From positions 11,286,501 to 11,350,500 of the forward strand of contig NC_088311.1 of the NCBI RefSeq assembly GCF_910592395.1: 64,000 nt of DNA, in the 5' to 3' direction. Source of the DNA: Lineus longissimus. Its lineage: Eukaryota; Nemertea; Pilidiophora; Heteronemertea; Lineidae. The notes below the pieces were generated by a model. It made no database searches. It had not been told where the DNA came from and saw only the letters and a program-made list of their open reading frames with translations. Below are positions 57,901 to 64,000 of the stretch, in pieces; position 1 is the first letter of the stretch; every line of letters begins with the position of its first letter. Position numbers and translations under genes: made by a program.

Positions 57901-60900
57901 CTGAAGCACCTAGGCATGCTTTCTTCCTGTGGTTCTCCATTGTTTTAAAGAAAAATGGAGAGAAATGACTGATTTTCCCTCCAAATTGCCCTCAAATTCA
58001 TGCCAAACACAGCCAAACTTAGCCAAACTTTTGTTTGGCAATGTTTGCCTGTGTTTGATAGTGTAGACGGGTCCCCAAACATTTGCCAACATGATGTTGG
58101 CTCATGTTGGCCAACAATTGTTGGCGAATGTTTGCTAGTGTAGACCAGGCTTAATATACACAGTAATGGTCCTGGGTCATGTCAGATTCAGCACTGAATA
58201 TATATTCCTCGTACAAGCCTCAATTATTTCGACAAACTTGGAGATGTGAGAGACCCCTTTTACCGACTTTGTGTAACTTTATCTTGCCTATAGTTTCCCT
58301 TTAAAGTTCAGGCAACGACGCCTATTATTAGCACCTGTAGAAGTAGGATAATACATTGTACATGCATAGCAACAAACAAGCTACTGGTCAGCTTTGATCA
58401 AGGCCCTCAAAAATTTTCAACATTGCCTAAGATTTTTAAAATATGATAAAACTTCCAATCTGAAAATGTGAAGATTCTAGCAATTGACCCCACTGCTTAT
58501 ATACCTCCAGTTTGGTATTAATGCCTTTTAACCTCTTTAATCCCAAACTTCCCGGGATCCCAGGGTGGTCACGTGGTTGCGAAATTGGGTCTGACGATGT
58601 ATAGCGCCCGCATACAACCGCCAAAGTCCGGTACTGAGGCGCCATCTACCCAGGCATGCTCTAACTGACCCTACTGTACATCAAACACGCTAAAATAAGC
58701 AATAAACTAGCGTCCCAGCTCAAGGGAATAAACATATCACTGAGACCGACCTGTCGGTCGTTGGGAAAAAACGTTATTTCAAAATGACCGACTGGTCGGT
58801 CACCCGGATTCAAGAGGTTAAACGTACCTTGTTCTTCTACTCAACAGACTTGCGGAGTTATTACTACATCTGGGATGGAGATGATGATGGCAAAGTGAGT
58901 TACAATGAGTTGAGGTCCCAGATGGGCGTGCACATGCCCCCGGAGGAGAGGATGAAGCATTATGATTACAATGGCGATGGCGGCTACAGTGAATATGAAT
59001 TGGCATCGGCGATGGGATTTGAAACATATACTACCCCTTCACCACTTGGTAAGTACAGTAGAACCTCTCTATTACGGACACCCCGGGACAACCAATTTGG
59101 GACCAAACCTAGTGTCCTTAATAGAGAGGTGTCCGCTGAGGGAGGTACCACTGTACTCTAAAACTCCGAATACAAGGTCCCAGGCTTCGCCCCCATTCAT
59201 TACAATGGAGGAGGGATTGTCAAGTTTTTGCATTGTTCTGTCAGCCAATGATGCTGATCTTGACTAAAGAAACGACACAATTGGTCTCTTTTATCAGAAG
59301 AAATGGGCCCACTGTATCAACCACAAAAGGCAGACAAAAGTGAAATGAACAACCAGTCCGTTTCAACCTGTCAAGCTCGGAGCGACATGAGACTTGTTCC
59401 GTCATGGCGGCTCACAAACAAGGGATTTCTTTCATTACCTTTAATCTTATTTTCAGATGCAAATGCTACAACAAGTGGGCCTGAGTTTCTGCACATCCCT
59501 TCAATTCACACGAAAGAGGGTGAGTAGCAACTGCTTGGCAGCGCCCAACGTTATGGCCCTTTCTCAGCGTAAGATAACGTCTGTGTTGCCCCCCCTGTAA
59601 TGACATCTGTGTAGCAGCCTGTGTTGACATGGAAGGGCATTTCAAGGCGGGAACTGGATAAATTATTTTGTAAAAAAGTAGAGTTTGTTTGTTATAGTGT
59701 CACCCCTAATGAAAGGGCTAGCTAGCTTTTGGCTTATGAGACACTCTTTACTTCCAAACTCCTATCTCTAATGCCAGGCACCTGGCAAGAAGGCAGTTTG
59801 CACCCTATATTTAACTAGCTGGCGGCTAACCAACCGGCTGCATCGGCAAGAGGTTACCAGCGGGTCTCGAACCCTCAACCGTCCCGTTCTCGAGACGGAC
59901 GCCTTAACCACTAGGCCATCGAGAAAACTTCGCATATCTGCTAGTCAGCTTGCAAATTGCAATTTTTCGAGAAAACATTGTGTGCCAACCAAAAATGAAC
60001 CAAAAAGAATGATAGATCTGGTAGCGAAGCAATCCTATGAAAAGCAAATAAAGAGCTCAGATGCAAAAGCTTGTTTTTTCAGAGATGTTTATTTTTTTGA
60101 GTTTCATTCAGGAGTGTCATAAAGTATCATTCATTCTTTAGATTTAAAAACTAATTTCTACCGTTGGGACCGCGATGGCGATAGCTTCGTGCGCTATGAT
60201 GATCTGCCGATGTTCCTTGGGTCCGACATGCCACGAAAGCATCTGTTCAGGCCCTGGGACACAGATGGAGACAACCAGTACAGCTTGCAGGAATTGATTG
60301 TGGCATTTGGATTCCCACCAGACACAACCATTGCTCCGGCAACGCGAGGTAGGTTTCATAGCATTGTGGAGAAATGCTTTACAACAACCTCTGTCAGCGT
60401 CTGAATGTTATTAGGCATCCAATGAGGAACCTGAAAGCTAAAAATCCAGATGGCAGCACCAATACTAAAGGTACACAGTGCACAGTGAGATGATATCTAT
60501 GACGTCTTAGAGAATGGTTATAAAAGTATTGAAACTTTGTCTGCTCGACTCTGGAATGGTGAAATTTGAGCGACTTCAAAGTTCAACAGGCAGACAATGC
60601 TTGCAAAAAATCCAAAAACTGTTCTATACTGAGCTACTTACTCTCATGTTACTCCTCATGTATATATTGTTTTCCAAATTGGATCACAAATAGTCATTAA
60701 AAGCGCACAAAATCCCTACCACCCAACGAGCACCACTGATGTGACAAAATGGCAAAAAGCTTTTTCATCCTGTAAGATCCAACGTGAACACAGCGTGCTG
60801 TGACGTCATAATCTTGATCATTATTTTGGAAGAATGTTGCAAAGTCTCATTAAGATTCTTCCTTTTGATGTTGGCTCTTTTGCTTGCAGGGCCAACAACT

Positions 60901-60973
60901 GCTGCACCTACAGTCCTACCCACGACTCCACCGCTGGTAAAGATGGAAGTTAGTGGAATAGATTCAGAGAGTA
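39945..60973 (+). CDS. EFCAB14: EFCAB14 orthologue: type II membrane, coiled-coil, EF-hand protein (17 exons seen, 3' end missing)
   Basis: Exons: 39945-40102, 41176-41327, 48451-48575, 49313-49411, 49965-50087, 50690-50782, 51520-51741, 52213-52335, 53462-53578, 54935-55057, 55611-about 55713, 55951-56095, 57204-57278, 58848-59048, 59457-59519, 60142-60348, 60890-60973. Apart from 11/12 all junctions keep phase with GT-AG sites, giving about 735 residues. The start MKKRRELDALV and the tail HELLRSE match my memory of vertebrate EFCAB14, as does the membrane block CHICGTC...GGLIWLQVGLRKELDDL. Then come coiled coils with several N-glycosylation sequons (NFS, NRT, NLT, NIS, NQT, NIT, NAT), which fits a lumenal or extracellular side. 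Two EF-hand-pair exons follow, then a Thr/Pro-rich linker that continues off the found exons. Function of the family is poorly known; calcium binding is expected. Exon 11 to 12 does not keep phase with the best donor (phase 1 against 0), so exon 12 may be alternative or the donor is another one. Confidence 0.85.
41176..41327 (+). CDS. EFCAB14: EFCAB14 exon 2B: membrane-anchor exon
   Basis: It encodes the Cys-rich pre-membrane motif CHICGTC, the helix ISVCAFSMITLCLMACGGLI and the start of the coiled coil (LRKELDDLRVKL). Phase 2 in, phase 1 out, identical to exon 2A at 38839-39008. This is the block most similar to the vertebrate protein. Confidence 0.85.
41447..41646. mobile_element. GTGACCC-type MITE
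   Basis: About 200 bp with inverted ends GTGACCCACCACGACAAAAT / TTTTGTCATGGCGGGTCAC, internal CATGTCGC, and AGGCAGACAATGGTGAAATG. Full-length sister at 50303-50492, fragments at 44640-44734, 46437-46495 and 59310-59418. Confidence 0.75.
42472..42752. mobile_element. CTCTCTATTA-type MITE (mariner-like ends), with internal duplication
   Basis: Repeated ACCTCTCTATTAAGGACA and its complement, ending GAGAGGTTCTACTGTA. An internal portion is duplicated (about 42590 and 42685). Relatives at 48225-48375, 56711-56862 and 59053-59157. Confidence 0.7.
44089..44431. mobile_element. TTAA-ended MITE, 343 bp
   Basis: Ends TTAAAGGGAACTGAAACCG and CGGTTCCGGTTCCCTTTAA are inverted repeats with TTAA at both edges. 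No ORF. Probably piggyBac-type. Confidence 0.75.
44640..46495. mobile_element. Three-layer nested insertion
   Basis: The outer layer is a GTGACCC-type MITE (44640-44734 and 46437-46495, matching 50303-50492 in reverse). Inside is an element with ends AGCTCACCTGGG / CCCAGGTGAGC (44735-46409). Inside that is a PIF-Harbinger element (45262-46031). Confidence 0.65.
45262..46031 (-). mobile_element. PIF-Harbinger element with 277-bp inverted arms and a transposase remnant
   Basis: Arms 45262-45538 and 45755-46031 read as reverse complements with no difference that I could see. They start AGCCTGCACCACACGG and are flanked by a TTA duplication (45259-45261 and 46032-46034). The 216-bp centre on the minus strand encodes a piece resembling the N-terminal exon of Harbinger transposases, with SLWTRPWI, GAYANLIAELREEDP and YRQFHR. 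Non-autonomous. Confidence 0.85.
47999..48062. other. Perfect 26-bp inverted repeat with 12-nt loop
   Basis: Arms at 47999-48024 and 48037-48062 (CTGTTGACTGTGCTTTAAGA...) are exact reverse complements around GGCGCCATGCCT. In intron 2B of the EFCAB14-like gene. It could be a tiny fold-back, a small-RNA precursor or a replication or assembly artefact. Confidence 0.8.
48225..48375. mobile_element. CTCTCTATTA-type MITE, degenerate
   Basis: Contains CTTATAGGGAGGTATCCTGA, TTTGGGACCAAAATTTGGTG and GAGAGGTTTCACTGTG, the relatives of the 42472 and 59053 copies. It lies just upstream of exon 3 of the EFCAB14-like gene. Confidence 0.55.
50303..50492. mobile_element. GTGACCC-type MITE, intact copy
   Basis: 190 bp with near-perfect inverted ends GTGACCCGTCACAGCAAAAC / GTTTTGCTGTGACGGGTCAC. 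No ORF. Confidence 0.85.
50913..51409 (-). mobile_element. piggyBac-like non-autonomous element
   Basis: Left edge TTAACCCTTTTTACTTTCC and right edge CAAAGGATTGAA resemble degenerate piggyBac ends. The minus-strand centre near 51090-51190 encodes an acidic piece (ALFITAEEALDEIFADNDSD) like the N-terminus of piggyBac-type transposases. It ends in stops shortly after. Confidence 0.45.
53168..53395. repeat. Interspersed repeat, uninterrupted copy
   Basis: It matches 57345-57405 plus 58152-58305 (GGCAGGAGCAG..., CTAATATACACAG, GGGTCATGTCAGATTCAGCA, GTGTAACTTTATCTTGCC). This copy lacks the Harbinger insert and so gives the empty site. Confidence 0.75.
54431..54662 (-). mobile_element. tRNA-derived SINE, copy 2
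   Basis: On the minus strand: GGCTGTCGGAGTGGCACAGT with box A, then GGGTTCAATTCCTGG with box B, and a tail ending CAGCTCTCAACTCAATATTG. Same family as 37104-37340. Mobile element, not a tRNA gene. Confidence 0.8.
55100..55406. mobile_element. TTAA MITE (TTAACCTCTTGAATCC ends), copy 1
   Basis: 307 bp with TTAACCTCTTGAATCCC / GGGATTCAAGAGGTTAA ends. The interior has GACCGACCAGTCGG and CGACCGACAGGTCGGTC palindromes. Sits in intron 10; copy 2 lies inverted in intron 13. Confidence 0.85.
56711..56862. mobile_element. CTCTCTATTA-type MITE
   Basis: ACCTCTCTATTAAGGACA repeated, TTGGTCCCAAAC, and end GAGAGGTTCTACTG. In intron 12 of the EFCAB14-like gene. Confidence 0.7.
57345..58305. repeat. Interspersed repeat, copy split by Harbinger
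   Basis: Left part 57345-57405, right part 58152-58305, homologous to 53168-53395. Confidence 0.7.
57406..58151 (-). mobile_element. PIF-Harbinger element 2
   Basis: Ends AGCCCGGTCTATGCTAGCAA / TTGCTAGTGTAGACCAGGCT (imperfect, roughly inverted), with TAA duplication at 57403-57405 and 58152-58154. Minus-strand interior near 57720-57841 encodes WTRAWILLGERHGAYHCLLQ and LRASDP, the same transposase region as in 45262-46031. Degenerate, non-autonomous. Confidence 0.8.
58528..58821. mobile_element. TTAA MITE (TTAACCTCTTGAATCC ends), copy 2, inverted
   Basis: Inverse orientation to 55100-55406, with TTAA at 58528-58531 and 58818-58821. It ends only 26 bp before the EF-hand exon at 58848. Confidence 0.85.
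58848..59048 (+). CDS. EFCAB14: EFCAB14 exon 14: EF-hand pair 1
   Basis: Two canonical 12-residue loops: DGDDDGKVSYNE (ligands at 1, 3, 5, 12, Gly at 6) and DYNGDGGYSEYE (Asp, Asn, Asp, Gly, Glu). This is the closest match to the single EF-hand pair of the vertebrate protein. Phase 1 on both sides, so the exon can be gained or skipped without frame change. Acceptor CTACTCAACAG, donor GTAAGT. Confidence 0.88.
59053..59157. mobile_element. CTCTCTATTA-type MITE, short intact copy
   Basis: TACAGTAGAACCTCTCTATT to GAGGTACCACTGTA, about 105 bp with TA at both edges, as in mariner-type MITEs. It starts 5 bases after the exon 14 donor. Confidence 0.75.
59310..59418. mobile_element. GTGACCC-type MITE, truncated
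   Basis: Right half only: AAAAGGCAGACAAAAGTGAA, then GAGCGACATGAGACTTGTTC and CATGGCGGCTCAC. Confidence 0.6.
59848..59927 (-). mobile_element. tRNA-Ser-derived SINE head or tRNA pseudogene
   Basis: On the minus strand GATGGCCTAGTGGTTAAGGC (box A) and GGTTCGAGACC (box B) surround a 5-bp anticodon stem with loop CTCGAGA, anticodon CGA (Ser). No acceptor stem pairs, so it is not a working tRNA gene. Confidence 0.65.
60142..60348 (+). CDS. EFCAB14: EFCAB14 exon 16: EF-hand pair 2 (extra pair)
   Basis: Two further EF loops: DRDGDSFVRYDD (Gly at 6 replaced by Ser, Asp at 12) and DTDGDNQYSLQE (Asn at 6, Glu at 12). Same phase 1-1 layout and similar length as exon 14, so it looks like a duplicated module. 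The less canonical loops may bind calcium more weakly (inference). Acceptor TTCTTTAG, donor GTAGGT. Confidence 0.85.
60890..60973 (+). CDS. EFCAB14: EFCAB14 exon 17: Thr/Pro-rich linker
   Basis: Encodes GPTTAAPTVLPTTPPLVK and a short acidic tail, phase 1 in and out, with acceptor TGCTTGCAG and donor GTAAGT. The coding frame must continue in another exon; none was recognised before 64000. Confidence 0.75.
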
Positions 60974-63900
60974 GTAAGTATGGAGTATTGGATAAGCGTG
61001 GGTAAAGTTCAGAGGCCAGGGGGCTCATGACCAATGAAAAGGTGTGCACATCAATCAGATGTTGATGTCAGCTGCTTCAGCAGGCAGGTGCCAGCTGGGA
61101 ACAGCTTTAATCCAAACCCATCAGTGGGTGGATTTTAGGGAATTTACCAGTGTTATGACTGAGTATAATCTGCCTAGTATCAGTGTTTGATTTTCATTTT
61201 GGCAGTTTTTCCTTCAAAATCTGGGCTTTTTATGCTTCTCGTGGTTGCCCATGTGTAGTGCTTTTTAAACAGTTGGTTTAGCAATTCCATAGTCTTCTGC
61301 GTGGTAGCCTAGATTAAATGGGGGCCTTGACTGCGCGCAGGCATTCCACTTGGACAGGAATTTACACCAGTTGCCTGCCAAAACCAGGACACTGATGTGC
61401 ACACCCAGATTGGTATAGTGTTTTTAAAAAGGTTGGTTTAGCAATTCCGTTAGCTTCTGCGGGGTAGCCTCGATTAACTGGGGGCCTTGACTACGCGCGC
61501 AGGCATTCCACTTGGACAGGAATTTGCACCAGTTGCCCGCCAAAACCAGGACACTGATGTGCACACCCAGATTGGTTGAGTAACCCCCCCCTCTCCCCCC
61601 TCCGAGAGTTGGTGCCCTTTGTTGCTAGCATGTCTTGGTTGCTCGGCTTGAATTTTTAGCTCAGCTGACTAAGTCAGCCGAGCTTGTCAAATAAGTTGTT
61701 CAGTGGCGTCCGTCTGTCCATCCATCCATCCATCCATCCGTCCGTTAAACCCATGGTGCACATTTTGTAACCGTAAGACCTAGAGACTTCAATTTTGCAT
61801 TTCTGGATACTTCTGGTCAAACTCTACTTTCAAAACAAAATTTGTCGCCATTCGACCTACTTCCTGCGAGCGAGAGTGCATGAAGGAAACTGGCCTATAT
61901 CGGCCTAGGAGCAGCAGAATGAGTCGAAATATGCTCTAATATTAAGATAAAATTCTTTAAAATCTATTTTATTGAGAAAAAGTTCAAAATTTTAACAGGA
62001 GAGGGCGCTACCTGCCTTTTAATTATTTCTGCCGATTCAAATTCCCGCCCGATGACGTCAGCCATCAATGAAGTCTCCTATTTGCCAGTTCTCAAAACAT
62101 GGCAGCTACACAACAAAAGCAGTAGCTCCAGGAATAAATCACTGTTCACTTCAGCTTCGTAATCGATTGTACCCCCACTTTATTGTGTTTTGTGTGGTGT
62201 TCCTATTCAATCAACGATGTAAGGCCTTATTATGTTGGTTTTAATTGAGAAGGTGCATTATAAGCGGCGTACGAAATACCGAAGCGGAGACAAAATGGCG
62301 GCATGTTGTTTACGTCATGTGCAATAATCTTGGAGCTCAATGACACTCAAGTACCCAATTTTCTGCATAAAAAGTAGTCTGGTAGGCGATATTATCACCA
62401 GTTTGTTTCAGTGGTAGGGAGCTCTTAAGCGAGCTTTATGGTTAAGGGTCGAATGTGTGCGTGTATACCGTCAACGAAAAAAACTTGACCCGCTTGACCG
62501 GAACCAGAAAACCTCTGCACCCAGGTGACATTTTTGCACGCGAATCGTATACGCTAATGCACAGCAATTTACCTGGGGAGAGATTTTCTTTTTCCAAACA
62601 ATTCAGCGGGACGCTGCGATGTTTACGCGGAGAAGCCGCTGTTCGGTTGAAGATTTCGTCAAAACAGGGCCGAATCAAAGTGTGACGATACCCTGGGGCG
62701 AATCGAAATGCATTAAACAACAATCTGCATCGCTGCCAGAGATCATTTTTCTCTTTCCGCGAAGAAATCGTGCTTTGAACTGGCAAAATTCCGCAAAAGA
62801 TTTTCCGTCTGCTAACTTTTCCGTAGTTTCAAGCGCACCAACATGATCGGTCCGGGGCTGCCCGTTTCGACGACGATTTCGTCAATATCATGGGGTGTGA
62901 CAATATGTCAACGGTCTGGTTCCATTAATAATGCAATAATCTTGAAAGTACATTGGTCTCAATGTCTATTTCCCCGTTTCCATGTCAAAATCCTACCGTG
63001 AAACCTGAAACCACTCGTCCACAACACTGGCCATTTTAATTTTCCGTAGAAAGCGCATGCGCACTTAACTCAAACGCACGCGCTACCCTCAGGTCTCACA
63101 AGCCGGTGCGGAGGCCAGGCCTACCTGCCTCCAAAAATGACGCGACGTCATTTCATGCATACCCCTGTTCCAGCGGCTGTCGACTTGGCAGTACGTTACT
63201 CTCACACAAACCAATACATTTCTGAATAGCATGTCTCTTGTATTGTAGAATACATCTGACCAAGTTTGACCAAGTGATCAGGTGTTAATCTTGAAGTTAT
63301 AAGGCATAGAGGTGAATTTTTTTCAAATTTGCGTTATACAGGGTGTCTCATGCATTGTGCTACATCAGTCTATGCATGACTGTATGTCTAGGCGACGTTG
63401 GTCTTTTTGAATTAGAATATAAATCTTAATTACACTTGGGTCTTGGGATCATTATGCTTATCTCCGGGCAAAAATACCTATCCTTCTCCTGTTGTGTTTA
63501 GTTTCCCACATTCTCCCCACTTATTTTCTATACTGCGTCAGCGTCTATTGTGTATTGGGTCAACTGCCATGATGGCATCATCCTAACTATATCCCCCCTA
63601 TCCCACCCACCAACTACTCGCCATCAATCATTGACATTGTGTGCTAGCCAACTGCTTCTTCGGTCAACTGCCATGATGGCATCATCCTAACTATATACCC
63701 CCCCCCCCCCCCGAGTCTTCTCGCTCACCAGCCCTATTAACGAAGAGCTCCCTATCAAGGCCTGAGCCTTCCTCATATTAGTCATAAGGTCTTTAGGGAC
63801 TACTTTCAGAAATTAGTTCTTGAAAATTTGGCCACATTTCTGTGAAAACGATATCGGAAGTGCATGCTCTGTTCGCGATGACATCGCCGATGTATTTTGA

Positions 63901-64000
63901 AGTGGAGAATTCCCACAGTATGTGCAGTGAATCGGCATGATTCTGTTCGCCTATTAAGTTTTAGTTCTACGATTCTTTCATGAGTAAAAAGTAGACATTC
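60974..64000. other. 3' intronic or intergenic DNA
   Basis: No exon recognised. Contains a roughly 160-bp direct duplication (61257-61416 and 61417-61576), a repeat beginning TAGCTCAGCTGACTAAGTCA with (CCAT)n at 61655-61745, a 35-bp direct repeat (GTCAACTGCCATGATGGCAT) at 63558 and 63662, and a C-run near 63698-63713. Confidence 0.5.

Noticed and set aside
62442-62846. Overlapping ORFs of 75-114 residues near the right end
   Set aside because: No recognisable domain, splice context or conservation cue; the region is GC-richer, which lengthens chance ORFs.

Overview
This window is nuclear DNA from an invertebrate animal, most likely a marine lophotrochozoan (mollusc, annelid, brachiopod or similar). 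The evidence is split genes with GT-AG introns, BEL/Pao and Gypsy retrotransposons, tRNA-derived SINEs, many small inverted-repeat DNA transposons, a FMRFamide-receptor-like GPCR pair of the kind common in lophotrochozoans, and an animal EFCAB14 gene. The species cannot be named from sequence alone. There is no operon, CRISPR or bacterial signal.

Layout. 1-7.1 kb: an uninterrupted BEL/Pao polyprotein on the minus strand with its leader and probable 5' LTR; the other LTR lies off the left edge. 7.1-10.4 kb: fold-back repeat ends, then featureless intergenic DNA. 10.43-15.20 kb and 27.95-33.48 kb: two direct copies of a segmental duplication. Each carries a two-exon, minus-strand, rhodopsin-class GPCR of about 363 residues, a decayed duplicate of its first exon, and an intronic 98-bp tandem repeat (4 units in one copy, 6 in the other). 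Between the copies lies a 66-bp (22-codon) coding-type tandem repeat ending in a unique C-terminus at 27244. It has been split by a 639-bp GGTC-rich fold-back element (15214-15852, 9-bp target duplication) and by a 9.9-kb Gypsy element (15902-25784, 5-bp target duplication). The Gypsy gag was in turn split by a 5.0-kb DNA transposon (16346-21358) packed with an 89-bp satellite and other repeats, and that satellite was hit by a TTAA-type MITE.

35.2 kb to the right part of the window is one large plus-strand gene that I identify as an EFCAB14 orthologue: a type II membrane protein with a short cytosolic tail, one membrane helix, a long sequon-rich coiled-coil lumenal region and C-terminal EF-hands. 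All exons were built by hand from splice sites and reading phase. Two features stand out. There are two alternative two-exon N-terminal cassettes (35249/38839 and 39945/41176) with identical phases, so either can join exon 3. There are also two EF-hand-pair exons (58848 and 60142), where the human protein has one pair. The gene probably runs past the last exon I can see (60973). Its introns hold two PIF-Harbinger elements with transposase remnants, TTAA MITEs, SINEs, a nested three-layer insertion and a perfect 26-bp hairpin.

The only genes that look functional for the host are the two GPCR copies and the EFCAB14-like gene. The 22-residue repeat ORF is a possible lineage-specific gene, now broken.
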